Positions 9,320-21,316 of a DNA stretch of 64,000 nt are shown piece by piece. The position numbers were made by a program, and so were the translations under genes. Each line of letters opens with the position of its first letter. Within the stretch, counting starts at the first letter, position 1. The notes below the pieces were generated by a model. The model ran no database searches, was not told where the DNA came from, and saw only the letters and a list, made by a program, of their open reading frames with translations. Origin of the DNA: Blattamonas nauphoetae (taxonomy: Eukaryota > Preaxostyla > Oxymonadida); assembly GCA_033064195.1 (NCBI GenBank), contig JARBJD010000029.1, positions 124,001-188,000 of the forward strand, in the 5' to 3' direction.

Positions 9320-11590
9320 ACAACGTCGATCTTCTCCTCCGACGGTGGCCTTTCAAAAAGAGCATTCTGTCGATCCGAAGGACGCATCAGTTTTTCACGG
9401 ACGTCAATCGTCTCAATCGCTTTCGCCACTCACTCATGCTTCGAACAGATGGGAGGGTATTTCGAGATGTATTCTGGTTATGACACTGAGGAGTCCTGCG
9501 TGACAAACCTAACCACATCTGGAAACGGGGCGCTTGTCAACGCAAAGGACACAAATTTCAATCTCGGCAGCCCGATTCTGGACTGCCACGCGACAAACGG
9601 TGGAGCTTTATTCCTTCAGGGTTGTCAAGTGAGTATATATGATTGTACGTTCATCCGATGTTCAGCCACTCACAAAGGAGGAGCAGTGTGTATTGACCAA
9701 CAGAACTGTCTCCATCGGCATGTTTACCTTGGATTGAAGCAGATCGTCAACTGTTCCGCTGACATGGGCGGCGGTCTGTTCATCTACAGTGAAGAATCGA
9801 TTTACACCTGGAGCGGTGGGTGTATGTTGATGGAAATGCCGCGGATGGCCAGTTCAAGTTAGCAGCAGACAAATACTTCAACAATTCGTGGACAGAAGGA
9901 TCTGATCTCTTCTTCTCCAAAGCCTTTGCTGATTCTCATCCAAATATGGCAGAGCTTATCTCAACTCTGTGTACCAACCTCACTTCATTAAGCGGGCGGT
10001 CTGTAGACGATGAAGGCCGATCCCATCACGTCGAAGTGGAAGGGTATCCACAACTCTCTTGCAACCTTCCACCGCCAACGATGGAATTGGATGAAGACGA
10101 CAATCAATATGCACCACCAACCATGCCCGGGCCTGATCTATCTTTCAATTCGTTGTCGTTCTACCTTCAATACATCCACACACAAGCCGAGACTGGCGAG
10201 TACGTGCCCATTCCGATTTATCTCAAGTCAACTCTGAACTTCTTCGGGACGAGTACAGTGACAAAGCAGGCCATCGTTCTGATCATGTCCAAGAAAGAAG
10301 AGAGTCCTGTGGAGAAAGTTGAAGTGAAACACGGCCAGGGATCGATCGATACAGCTGTCTCGTTTGTGGAAGTTGCTGACGAAGGATCGATGGAGTTCTC
10401 GACGACGAAGTTTGAGTGGACAATCGCAATTTCTCTCTGCCGCCTTGTTTCACCCTCCGCATCCTCTTCCATCACTCGCTGTGTCTTCACCATTCCACTC
10501 TTGATAAATGCTGCTTTTGTGGAATGTGACTCTGGCAAGCTGAGCATCACTTCTTCTTCCTTCACCATGCAAGCTCCTCTCACTGACAACATCCATCCGA
10601 TCGTTTATTGTTTCTCATCATCGTCTCACACTTCCAATGGAAAGAACGAATTCGAAATCGAGATGTCAGACGTGTCATTCAACAACATGACTGTCCAATC
10701 GAGCGCAGCAGCGGTTGTTGTCATTCACGACGCCGACAGGATCCGACTGGACCGTGTGCGATTCGTGAATGTGCTGAACTCGGAAGGGGAGGATGGGATG
10801 CGAATTGTTGTGCATGGACGGAACTTGGTGAAAGTGATTGAATATGTGAAAGACTCTGACTTCCCTCAACGCAACACTGGCTTCAACGATTTGTACGAAT
10901 CACTGGACAAAGATGAAGTAACTGGCTCTCTCTTCCATTCGCCCACCCTTCTTCTCTACCTGACGTTCTACACTGCTCCAACCATTCTCGTTCATTCGAT
11001 CGGTCGAGATGGGGTGTGGTGTGGAGACGCGATCTTCCCGTGTGTGAGTCTGGACGAGGCAGATCTTCATCTGAGCAACAGTCCTCTCTGCACGATCTCA
11101 GTTGTGGATGTGAGTGAGCTGAAAGGGGAGGTGGATCTGACGCAGGATAAGACAGACATTATGTCGAAGGGTGGAGACAGGAGCAGAGTGGAAGTGTGGG
11201 GATCGGGAAGGCTGGTGAACGAAGCTGTAAGTCTCGCTCATTCTCTTCGCATCGACTCTCTCGCTTTCTCGCTCGCGTCTGGTCGATCAGTGGCTCTACT
11301 CGAATCTCGAAGTGGAATGCTGTCAGTGACAAGCTGCTCGTTCTCGTCGTCATCTCCACTCCTCTCGAAGCTTCTCGAAGTGACTGGCGGATCAGTTGAA
11401 TTGGGCAAGATTGATCTGTCTTCACTTTCATTCACTGACTCTCTTCTCTCGTTCTCGAATTTTGCGAATGTGAATGTGAGTAGTCTTGCTCATCGGGAAT
11501 GCTCAGCTGGAACTCTGATGTCATTCGAAGGAAATGGGAAGACCGAATCTCGCGTGGAAGTGCGAGATTGCACGTTCAGTGGAAAGAATG
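9320..11590 (+). CDS. Receptor gene 1, beta-helix ectodomain fragment 2
   Basis: Two overlapping frames (host part from 9320 to about 9860, then about 9820-11590) carry beta-helix repeats: Gly-Gly-Ala-Leu-Phe-Leu, Gly-Gly-Ala-Val and Gly-Gly-Gly-Leu-Phe turns, each separated by Cys/Ser/Thr-rich strands. They later include a module with Cys-Gly-Asp-Ala-Ile-Phe-Pro-Cys. The phase changes once near 9800-9820, which looks like a one-base indel, so the gene may be dead or the site an error. It is cut at 11590 by a DIRS-like element; coding continues at 16371 in phase (Gly-Lys-Asn-Glu / Lys-Thr-Ser-Leu). Family role: extracellular beta-helix (pectin-lyase-like) domain; ligand unknown. Confidence 0.7.
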
Positions 11591-11621
11591 AGGATGTCGC
11601 AAGCTCCATCCGACACATAAC

Positions 11622-11688
11622 CAGGGCTCATCAACAGGTTGAGTGAGTCCCTGGGTCCGTGAATGACGGTCCATGGGTTGGCCGATCT
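11622..11688 (+). repeat. DIRS copy 3 left inverted terminal repeat
   Basis: Matches the complement of 16294-16360 almost perfectly, including CCCTGGGTCCGTGAATGACG. Confidence 0.85.
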
Positions 11689-12787
11689 GAAATACCAATC
11701 AGAACAAATTGACATCCTCGTCGATTTTTGACGAACTATCTTTCTTTGATCACCGCTTATTTCATACTGATCAAACAGAAATACATTTTCTTTCCTCGAT
11801 CGTTCTCTTCAATTTCGAAACAAAAGGATCGCACAAGTAGCTCCCGATGGCATAATCACTTCAGTTCTTTAAACTACCCACTCAAGACAGGGGTATCAAG
11901 TGGATTCAATTGAGATCTCTCAATACGAATAATTTTCAAGTCGACAAGCAAGACCGGGAAATCGAAGAGGATCGATCACTCTTGAAGATCCGTGACCCGA
12001 TTCGAAAGTTGAACGACGAGGAGGATACAAGCATCGACAATAGCTACGATCTTGTGAACACTGAAAGCAGCAAAGTGATTCACACGATGCTTCAATACCT
12101 CAATATCAAGTTCTTCCGTTTTATCCTCTCCCAAGCGAATGATCGTGGCAAGGTTGAAAGTTAATACCGAGGATGAGATAATTTGTCGGTCTTCCAAGCT
12201 TGGAATCTGAACCCGACAATACCCTTGCATTCCTCACGAATCAAACTTGCGTCTCCGAACAACCACTATTGGATAATTGTGCAGTAATATCGTTCCTCAG
12301 CACTCAAGACAGTGCTAACGTTGGAGTATTGACTGCCGATATCATTCATAGTCACAACAAATATCTCCACGGATGATAGAAAGAAGGCGAAGGAAAAGTA
12401 TCTTGGTATTACATCAGAACGATCACCAGATTCGAAAGTATCATGATTAGCATGCGAAGTGATCAACAGATCCAGAAGTGATAAGATTCATCACGATATT
12501 CGTCCAATCACACGACCGCTTGTTCGTACCAACCGTGACACTCATTGGAGTTGGTCTAGCGAACGAGGAGGATACTTAGTCAATCAAAGGAAGGTCAAAC
12601 AGTTTATCCACAGAATTTCAATATCATGCGGAGGCTTTTCTGCTTCATTGAGAAGCATCAATCCACTCGCTATGCTCGGACTGACATTGGCTGTAAACTG
12701 CAAGAAAAGCATTACGACTCAACTTAATGGTGTTCCGATATCCAACAAAGTGAAATGTGACTGATTATTATAAGTTAATCTCGGTAG

Positions 12788-13168
12788 ATGAACTCTGCCT
12801 CGTTGAAGGATCCAACTATACATATGAAGCTAATGAGGGATAAAGAAACCTCTGAATTGCTAGAATCAGCATTTAGTGACATTGGTTGCGTGTTTCATCC
12901 CGTCCAGCAGCGGGGTAAAGTGAAACCACGCACCATCCAATACCGGAAATACAGCGAACCAGCACCCGTCACTATCATCCCAAAATCTGTCACCTTTCTG
13001 AATACAACCTCAACCTGTTCTCTAGACCTGAAACTATCCGACAATACACCTACCGTCATGAAGTTAAGATTCATCAAGGAAGGAACAAGATTTGATCGCG
13101 TCTCTGACGACAGTATCACGGCGATCTTGCGCATCTTAGCTCTGAGCCAAACAACATGTCAGATCTGA
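12788..13168 (+). pseudogene. Decayed stretch resembling a Ser/Thr-rich domain of the surface-protein family
   Basis: A 126-codon open frame inside DIRS copy 3 has a Pro-x-Ser-Val-Thr-Phe-x-Asn-Thr-x-Ser-Thr pattern followed by a Lys-Glu-Gly-Thr-x-Phe-Asp stretch. To me this resembles linker domains of the beta-helix proteins rather than retroelement proteins. If correct, host-type sequence lies inside the element. The match is by eye and weak. Confidence 0.25.
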
Positions 13169-15932
13169 TCACTTGATCCCATTGCAAGGAAGAAATGGTC
13201 GTCCTTTTGGAATACGCCGTTGATGGACCATTCACTGGACTCGAGTATCGCCAACATCACGCCTGTCTGCATCAGCAACGAAACACAAGAGCATCCTGCT
13301 AAGGGAGCAAAAACTACATAGAAGATCCAACAAGTTGAGATGGAATGATGTCGAAACGGGGGGGATTCAAGAGCATGAATGTCAACACCTCCTAAACAAT
13401 CCAGAGCATCACATGTCGGAATCGTCAATCAGTGGGAAGCTGATAGGGTGAAATGATTGACAGACAGAGAGATACTGTGATCCAATCAGAGACAGATTAG
13501 GCTCTCCCAACGTATGTGACATGAGGAAATGAACCAACATCTTGTCGGAGTGGCGTGTCTCGATTGTGCAGATGACTTCTGCAGACACTTCATCCCCCAA
13601 GACGTATCGTGCTTCTCACTCCCCACTCATTCGGTCAAGATATCAGGAAACACGTTCCTCTTGCTCAAACGAAACGAGGACATTCAATCAAACCGGCGAA
13701 CCAGAACCGATGCTCGGTCAAAGATCATCACCAGTGTCAGTACTTGCTGGACATTGAAGATTTCATCGAAGAAGAATGGCGAACACTATCCGAGTCACAG
13801 TAGTTCAAAAAATGGATATAGAAGAGAGAGACGACGTCTAAAAGGAAACTGACTTTCCAACTTATGCTTGGTATTACCGACATCCGTCAACCTCGTTGGA
13901 AGAAAGCTCATACCCGTCACATTCGGCGTTTTATTATTGACTTCAAACGGGAAGCATCACCCTTCAGAAGCAAGATCTGGACGGTACAACTCGTGACAAC
14001 AGTGATATCGCTTCGGTTGACAATGGACCTCCTCCGGCGTTCAGACATTCACATGACGCTGTTGCCTGTGCTGTCATGCGACAGACATGTGGTGGAATCA
14101 TGCCATGATGGAACGACACCAGTCCCAACAGAATAAGTGTCGAGGTTCACATCGCCCACCAGCTCCTACCACCACATTCCTTTCGCTGCATGACCTTGTC
14201 ACTCCACGAAGACTCCAATCCGACTTCAGCTCCAAACCAGTTTGGCACCACCGAACGGCTTGTCTCAGATTCAAATAGCCCCTCCGCATCGCATTCCCAA
14301 TGACTCTAGAGGCGGGCAATTGATGACACATGACAAGCTGAGCTCGTGCGATATTTGTTTCAGATCATCTCGGGGATAATACCGTCTCCACTTGCTGAAG
14401 TTCGACACAAGTCTTCTTGTCATTGCCTTCCCATTTGGACTGCGAATCGAAAGGAAGATTCAGTTTCGCCAATTGTTGAATGATTTGGCTCCTGCTTACT
14501 CATTTGAGGGAATCAATCGAGCATTCCAGAACGCTCGTCAAGGTCTCTTGACTTTAAAACATTCATCCCTCCTGACTTGTTGCATCTTTGACATCCCTCA
14601 TTGTGACGATTTGATTGTGAGGGACATACTCCAGTAAAATGAACAGGCGTCTTGGCTGGTCGGTAGTTCACACCATCAGAAGGACTGACTCTGACCAACA
14701 TCAGGGTGTCTCTCAATGGGACGGTCGGCAATGCAAATCAAAGTGAACATGAAGAAAGAGTCTCATGACCAACAAACTCAGATTGAGTTGCGACAACGAA
14801 ATCATTTATCAACTGATTGGCCGACAAGGACTTGACATCCAATCGCTAACCTGTCGCAACGCAAATCATCCCGCATTTTAGGAAATACTTTTGAGCAACA
14901 GTTCTAAACTCACCATCGGAACCGTCAACCTATTATTATTATTTCAATCGAGGTCGGAAGGTCCTGTCAGAGTTGAGTAGAGCCAGATCAGAAACAAGTT
15001 GGATTTGGGCGTCTCAAGGAATGAAGAATCTTGTCGAGCAGAAGACAGCACCGTCGGATGTGTTTCCAGAATGGGTATCTCCCACAGCACCAGCACAATT
15101 GATAGCGGAACGGAAACGGGATCGGCGGAGTTGGGAGGGAATGCGAGATGTTTTATGGACATCTCTGGAGAAAGAGGACCGTATAAATACGGGCATGCTT
15201 CGCACTTTCTTCAGCATATTCCTCTCAACCCCCGCCTTCATCGAAGTAGTGAGCAGCAGTGAACCTTCCCTCAAATGATGACTCGACATCAGTAGCCGCT
15301 CCTTCGATCAGATCAAGTATTGATGACAGAGCAGAAGAACAGACACCAAATTGAACAATCGGTGAGTTTCGTCAGAATGAAAGAGGATGGAGATGTCGGA
15401 CATGAGAAGGGTTCTGCCGATGAGTGATGATGGAAGATCGACATCGACGTCATGTTGTCTGGAGAGAGTGATGGCTCTAAGTGGAGAAGGACGGGTTGAC
15501 AGGACAGACTCGAGGGGACCGAAGAGAAAGAAGTCAGAAGAAACTGCATTCAATACGAGAAAGTGGAAAGAGACAAGAGAAAAGGCTTTCCTCGAAAGAT
15601 AGACTTGAGGAGAGGGTGCTGGACGTGAGCCGAGTTGTCTCCCACACGCATTTAGTGAGTCGAGTGTTCTCCTCACCTGTTCCCCATCTCCAATGCGGAA
15701 CCTGCAGCGATTGTCCTCACTCTCCGGTAGTGAGTCGAGCTCGCTGACGACTACTACTCCGCTCCAATACTGATTGGTCGATCAGACTCCTTGCTCACCA
15801 ACTGCTGGTGGCAGCTTTTGAGGAGCACGGCCGTTGTCATGGTGGAAGTGAGTAAATGGGTAGAGTCGTGGAAGTTCTCTTCTTTTCTTATTCTCATTAT
15901 CACTCTCCACTTGATTTTAGTCCTTTTCAAAT
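13169..15932. other. Interior of DIRS copy 3, no intact gene
   Basis: Only short open frames on both strands. The reverse transcriptase, RNase H and recombinase signatures that are plain in copies 1 and 2 cannot be recognised here. Confidence 0.4.
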
Positions 15933-16012
15933 CTCAACCTGTTGATGAGCCCTGGTTATGTGTCGGATGGAGCTTGCGACATCCTTTACACAAACCAGTG
16001 CTCCTCAACCTC
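15933..16012. repeat. DIRS copy 3 internal complementary region
   Basis: The first part complements the left end of the element (about 11591-11645) and the second part complements the right end (about 16345-16370). This is the layout needed for the family's circular intermediate. Confidence 0.8.
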
Positions 16013-16293
16013 TTTCTCTGCCACACAGCAGTTGAAAGAGGACATCGGTATGTCTTTAGCACTGCGGCGTTTCTCAATTGTAGCCTTTTGGTGGTTTCCA
16101 CTTCATAAGTCATTCTGACTTCTCGGTTTCTCCAGTTTTTCATCCCCGTTGGGGCTTTTCTGGAATTATGGGCTAGATCCCACTTTTTGCTCATCAACCG
16201 CCCCCACTTGGGCAGAACCAGCTCGATGATTAACCTCTCGAGTTGGGATTTTTTTTTAACTTTCAACAGATAAAACTTATTATTTGTATTTGT

Positions 16294-16360
16294 TGATCGG
16301 CCAACCCATGGACCGTCATTCACGGACCCAGGGACTCACTCAACCTGTTGATGAGCACTG
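16294..16360 (-). repeat. DIRS copy 3 right inverted terminal repeat
   Basis: Inverted partner of 11622-11688. Confidence 0.85.
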
Positions 16361-16370
16361 GTTTGTGTAA

Positions 16371-17266
16371 AAAAAACCTCACTGAACGACGACTCGCTGT
16401 GTTTCTGGACATCGTCGCTGATTGAGATTATGTCATGCTCGTTCGAATCGTCCTGGTCGGCATACTCTCACCTGTCGCAGGGAGGAATGCATGTCGTGTC
16501 GTCAGCCGTGAAGGTGATTGGAGGAGAATCAGTTGGGAACAATGCGCTTTCGATAGATTTCCCAAACATGCAACGAAATATTCTCTGTGAGAAAGAGAGT
16601 TTGATTGAACTGGGCACCGATCCGCTGGAGACGTCGTCGCTTTGGATCTCGACAGACTCAGAATGTGTTGTGAAGGCAAACAATGGCTCGCTTGTGTCGA
16701 ATCCGTTCTTCATCCCCACATTAACCGTGAAATCGTGTAAATCAACATTTTCCAGAAAAACTGATGATTACACGGTTGAACTGAAAGGAACGTTATTGAT
16801 TCCTTGTGGTCTGGCATTGGTGATTTCTGAGAACACATCCTCGTCGAACAGTGAACCAGTAGAAATTGGTCTCTCAACTGAACGAACAACGGAATGGACA
16901 GAAACATCGATGACACTGAAAGTGAAATCGAGCGAGCTGAAAGGATTGGGAAAGAAGAGCGAGTGGGTGGGACATGTGGAATTCGGAGAGACTGGTCAAA
17001 CAGAGGCATTCTTGTTCAAACTGAGTCAAAAACAAGCTCAATCGTTGGCGATGCAGAAGACGCTTCCCTGGCTGATTCCACTGATCGTGTCGCTTCTTCT
17101 CATCATCCTTCTCGTTGTTCTTGTGATTATCTGCTACCGACGCCGAAAAGCAGCCCAAACCGAAAAGAAAGACGAGATGCAAGAACAAGAACCTCTGCCA
17201 GTGGAAGACGAGAAAATGGACGCAACCGATCCAACAGACCAATATCTGCAAGCACGAACCCAAATC
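16371..17266 (+). CDS. Receptor gene 1, ectodomain end, membrane helix and tail
   Basis: Coding continues in phase from 11590. The last beta-helix turns are followed by a membrane-proximal domain, with Trp-Ile-Ser-Thr-Asp-Ser-Glu-Cys near 16650 and a Leu-Ile-Pro-Cys-Gly-Leu strand near 16795. A strongly hydrophobic helix of about 22 residues follows (about 17075-17140), closed by Cys-Tyr-Arg-Arg-Arg-Lys as a stop-transfer signal, then an acidic cytoplasmic tail. The same order is seen in receptor gene 4. It is cut at 17266 by a Mutator-like element; the few codons after it (19367-19390) run into TAG. The pseudokinase half probably lies at 21740-22490. Confidence 0.75.
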
Positions 17267-17506
17267 GGGTAGGTCTAGGCTCAGATCTAGAAAAGTCTAG
17301 GCGCAGATCTGCAGATCGGTCTAGGCGCAGATCTGAAAGTCTACACGCAGATCCGTCATTCTTAGCCTTGCTTTTGCTTCCATATCACATTTTCGACATC
17401 CAACATCTAAATTTCGATATCATTTCTTCTTTTTCGTTCACTTCTCACCTTATCCCGTTTTTTAGACTGTTCTCACAATGTTCAAACACACCTTGGGTTG
17501 ATCAAG
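17267..17506 (+). repeat. Left TIR of Mutator-like copy A
   Basis: Contains sub-repeats of TCTAGRCGCAGATCT with about 24-bp period. The open frames at both ends encode the same Arg/Ser-rich then Phe/Ile-rich peptide, which is a by-product of the repeat. Confidence 0.85.
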
Positions 17507-18119
17507 GTGGAATCTGTCATCTGAAGCAATTTGATCAATCACGTTGGTTTTTCGTGACGTGTAAGAAGGCTGGAAATGAACGAACAACTTAGAGGTGTCT
17601 GGTCTCATCCATTGGAACAGTGGATGCGGAGAGAGGTGATTGAGAGGAGGGAGAAGGCATAGTGGGAACATAGAGCGTGATGATGAGAGTAGGAGGTGAT
17701 GAGAATGGATTTTATGCCACTGGGAGGGAGGATAGACGAAGAGAATCCGGATGAAGGGAGAATTGATGATGGTTGTGAAAGATGGCATACTCGTCAATCG
17801 GTTGGTCATAGTCAGCCGGAATCGAGCGACGCTCTCATTTTCTGTTCCCTTCTTCACTTGTTTCTTCTTCTCTCTTCTTATCTTTCTGTTTTTCTTCCAT
17901 GCTTTGTCCTGACTTCTTCTGAATCAGAATGGGATCTACTAACGGTTTGATTCGCGTTTGCAGACTCCACGTTACTGTGCGGATGATCCGAATAACAATA
18001 ATTTGGTACACCAACGGAATTTGGCGAAACTGAGAAAAACATAGATCAAAGGCTGACAGAACCTGACGAAGACAACAAAAAGCACATAGAATGAAAAGTG
18101 GTCTTTGTTGACGATTCTA

Positions 18120-18300
18120 AGTGCATACACTGATATTTGCCTCGTATCTTCGTATTTGCTATTCAAGAATGCAGTCTCAACAGGGGCGATGTTGGTCGAA
18201 CGTCCGCAAACAAGAATGATTGTCCAACATGTCCTGCTCCATTTTTCCCTCCAAGACCACTCGGGGATCGTACTGATTGGAGTGGAACTGTGATCTTGAT
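18120..18300 (-). pseudogene. Degenerate DHHC palmitoyltransferase-like fragment captured in copy A
   Basis: Read on the minus strand, a Cys-Leu-Arg-Thr-Phe-Asp-Gln-His-Arg-Pro-Cys stretch (about 18233-18200) lines up with the Cys-x-Arg-x-Phe-Asp-His-His-Cys-Pro-Trp core of DHHC protein S-acyltransferases. An Asp-Cys-Ile and later Arg-Arg-Tyr follow at the expected spacing. Stops interrupt it and the second His and the Cys of the active motif are changed, so it cannot be active. Hydrophobic segments on the same strand at about 18090-17990 and 18950-18900 would fit the membrane helices. Identification is by eye only. Confidence 0.4.
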
Positions 18301-19141
18301 GGTGATGATTGTTGTAGTCCAAGAGCGAGAACGAACAGAAAATCTGAAGACAATTCGGAAGTAATAGACTCGTCTTGTGGTTCTTGCGATTGATAAGTTG
18401 GACGAATTCGTTGCGCATGGTGCTCTAATTGTTAACGTGGTGCTAGACGTTGTAATGGGATCACAATGTTGAGTGATGTGAAATGGACAAATTCAGGAAG
18501 GATTTTGTTCGTCGGCCGTCAGAACGGGGAGATGAATCGTGTGGGAGATGTAGATGCGAATTCGAGTGAGGATCCCCACTTAATACGGAGCGAGGTGAAC
18601 AACGGTGTTTCGTGATCATCGAAGGCTCCAATGAACCAACGATGGATCTGAAGTTTCCTGATCTATGAAGACAACAGAACAGAGAGGAGATGAATAGAGG
18701 GAAGTCATACAGCGAGGAGAATGAATCGAGATCGAGACGGAAGTGATCTCCTGAAAACTATAGGTAATTTTCACACACCTTCGTCCCCTGATAATGTCCA
18801 GAAGGGAACGAATACAAAATTGAAGATTCGTGAAGGACGAGAAGAACGAGGATGAAGGGTTGGCACTTTTGTGAAAAGAGTTTGAGCTGATATCGATGAA
18901 GAACCAACAAAAAGGGAAGAAAAGACGAAAAAGCAAACCCACTAGTTCTTGCAATCAGTTGATATGGGAGAAAATGTGTATCAACGCACATGTCTTCGTA
19001 GACAGTGTGCTGAACGGCAAACGCATCATAGAGCTGTGGGATCGATAAGGCAGAAAATGAGAATGAAACAGGATTTATATGACATACATTTGCTAGTGAA
19101 CCATCATCCAGGCGTTATTCTTCGTTGAGTCGGTGAGAAGA

Positions 19142-19357
19142 CTTGATCAACCCAAGGTGTGTTTGAACATTGTGAGAACAGTCTAAAAAACGGGATAAGG
19201 TGAGAAGTGAACGAAAAAGAAGAAATGATATCGAAATTTAGATGTTGGATGTCGAAAATGTGATATGGAAGCAAAAGCAAGGCTAAGAATGACGGATCTG
19301 CGTGTAGACTTTCAGATCTGCGCCTAGACTTTTCTAGATCTGAGCCTAGACTTACCC
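19142..19357 (-). repeat. Right TIR of Mutator-like copy A
   Basis: Inverted partner of 17267-17506 with one sub-repeat fewer; identical over most of its length, so the insertion is recent. Confidence 0.85.
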
Positions 19358-19717
19358 ACCCAAATCGACTCGGTGACCGATTCAACGTAGTCGATTTAAC
19401 CCGCAACTCCGGATTAACCCACACCCTGGATCTGGGACCCAGAATTCGGATATATTCGAAATTGCATCGTTATTTTGCCGTTATTTCATATTATTTCATA
19501 GGAATCTGTTCTGGAGAACGCTTAATCTCATGAAATGAACAAGAAAAGAGGGTTGATCAAGATCTCAACACAAAAATGAAACGAAATGGGAATCGAACTT
19601 TTGGAAAGGATATTTCGACATTTGGCGATGCTGAGATGACGGGAGGTGTCAGCTGGGCCCGAATGAGTGAAACAGTCGAGTTGAGAATAGTGAGTGCTCG
19701 AGAGATGAGTGGAGTGA

Positions 19718-19941
19718 AGGCGGAAGGAGGGCAGAGTGGGCGAGATGGTGAAAGGAGGGCAGAGTGGGCGACAGGGCGGAAGGAGGGCAGAGTGGACGAC
19801 AGGGCGGAAGGAGGGCAGAGTGGACGACAGGGCGGAAGGAGGGCAGAGTGGACGACAGGGCGGAAGGAGGGCAGAGTGGACGACAGGGCGGAAGGAGGGC
19901 AGAGTGGACGACAGGGTTGAAGGAGGGCAGAGTGGGCGAGA
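19718..19941 (+). repeat. 28-bp minisatellite, eight units
   Basis: Unit GGCGGAAGGAGGGCAGAGTGG plus ACGACAG, repeated about eight times, with the central units identical and the edge units diverged. Because 28 is not a multiple of three, each unit shifts frame, and all three frames on each strand are open. The Pro/Leu- or Gly/Arg-rich peptides predicted here are therefore not evidence of a gene. Confidence 0.9.
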
Positions 19942-20505
19942 TGTTTCAACGAATGATTCGAGCTCGTCCTGCGAGTTGTGTGAGGGCTCCTGAAATGGTT
20001 GCACAGCAAAAGAATCGTTGAGATCGAACGTTTTGAAGGGAGTGAGTCAGTTTTGTTTCTTTGACCAATCTGATCCGGTCATACCATCATCCTCAGCTTG
20101 CTCCTCTGTATTGTAAACTTGACGTGATGGTGTTGATTTCCGTGTTGGGGAGAATGGTGAAAAGCAGGATCCTTGTGAGAGACAGAATCAGTCTCATTCT
20201 CAATCAAATCACGTGGTTGGAGTAGCTTCGTAAGAATCTGCTCCATCAGTCCGAGTGGGATATCATTGCATCACAAACTTGTCGAGCAGCCAGATGGGAT
20301 CGAGTTTGAGAGTATTGGAGAGAGTGTGTCGCTGTCGCTGGTTTGGTGCTTGTCGTGTGAGATCGGATGTGTCCAGAGAGATGAGAAGTCTGAGTTGGAT
20401 TATTGTTTAAGTGTATTTGGCGAAAGGTTGGCGTGGGAGGATGGAGAAACGTGGACGAGTGACGTTGGCTGAAACAGCGGGACAGACAGGAAGACGCCCA
20501 AAAGT

Positions 20506-21316
20506 TTAGTGTTTTGGTAGGACTGTTGACATAAATTTGAGCAAATGAGGCGATTGTATGAAGTGTGAACGGAGATACGATGAAGGGATGGTGATGGAGA
20601 GTGAATGGGAAGAATTGGAGGGGAAGAGTGGTGGTAGGCAGTGTTTAGGACGATGAAGATGAAAGATTTTTTGATGAAAACGAAAGCAATGAGAGAGTGG
20701 ATTGAATTGTCGCGAATACGAAGAGCCAGACGGAATCGAGTCGAGAGAAGTGCGTATGCTGGACATAAATCGAGATTAGTGGACTCGAGAACGGACGAGT
20801 GGATTGAAGGAGAATAATGGAATCCAAGAGATTGAAGAGATCTTGCGATTTCTGCTCAATTTGGGAATTCTGAGGCGTCGACGAGAGGATCGTGGCGGTT
20901 GGAGTCTGATGAATATGATGGTTCTTAAAGTCAGCAATGAGGAGCGACAACGTCTGTTGCAGAGAATCCAGGGTGAAAGGGCTGAGTGAAACTTCTGCGG
21001 GGCCAGAGGGAGTGACAAGCTGAACATGCTCAGGAAACATGCGGCTTTCATCTATTCTTGTGATCTCCTTCAAAAGTGACGTGCGTTTGCATTTCCGCCG
21101 AGATTGCTCGATATCCACGCCCAAGGTATTTCTTGATTCAGGAGATCCCTCCAACGAGAGAAGACTCATCGACTCGGTCACGAGTTCTAGCATCATTTCA
21201 ATCGTAATTTGATTGGTTTTCCGTCGATTCATATGTATCCGTAAAAAGTTTTGGTGACGATGTCCAAAATGATCGGAATGAGGACGAACAGAGCGGACAA
21301 CTCGAAGCGTGAGCAA
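20506..21316 (-). pseudogene. Unrecognised coding fragment on the minus strand
   Basis: An open frame of 223 codons (21316-20645) is followed by an overlapping frame (20766-20506). It is helical in character, with Leu/Ser-rich stretches, and continues upstream in other phases to about 21486. Composition resembles the helical-repeat proteins of gene 3 rather than the beta-helix family. No motif is recognised. It may be another captured host fragment, since it lies inside the short-TIR element. Confidence 0.35.

Larger units (their letters stand above)
11591..16370 (+). mobile_element. Old DIRS-like retroelement (copy 3) in receptor gene 1
   Basis: The ends carry inverted terminal repeats (about 11622-11688 and 16294-16360). 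An internal region at 15933-16012 is the complement of the left end joined to the complement of the right end. That internal complementary region is diagnostic of DIRS-type tyrosine-recombinase retrotransposons. There is no target duplication, as expected for the family. A motif near its right end (CGCCCCCACTTGGGCA, about 16190) is shared with DIRS copy 2. No long open frame survives; the element is heavily decayed, or was non-autonomous, and is clearly the oldest of the three. Confidence 0.8.
17267..19357. mobile_element. 2.09-kb Mutator-like TIR element (copy A) with 9-bp target duplication
   Basis: The ends start GGGTARGTCTAGGCTCAG and are inverted copies of each other: 17267-17506 (240 bp) and 19142-19357 (216 bp). 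The length difference is one 24-bp internal sub-repeat. ACCCAAATC is repeated exactly on both sides (17258-17266, 19358-19366). A 9-bp duplication with long arms is typical of Mutator-like elements. No transposase is seen. The interior (17507-19141) carries what looks like a degenerate DHHC palmitoyltransferase piece on the minus strand. Non-autonomous, Pack-MULE-like. Confidence 0.85.

Noticed and set aside
19557-20021. Pro/Leu/Ser-rich (minus) and Gly/Arg-rich (plus) repeat proteins of 85-158 codons
   Set aside because: They are translations of a 28-bp minisatellite that is open in all frames; nothing outside the array supports a gene.
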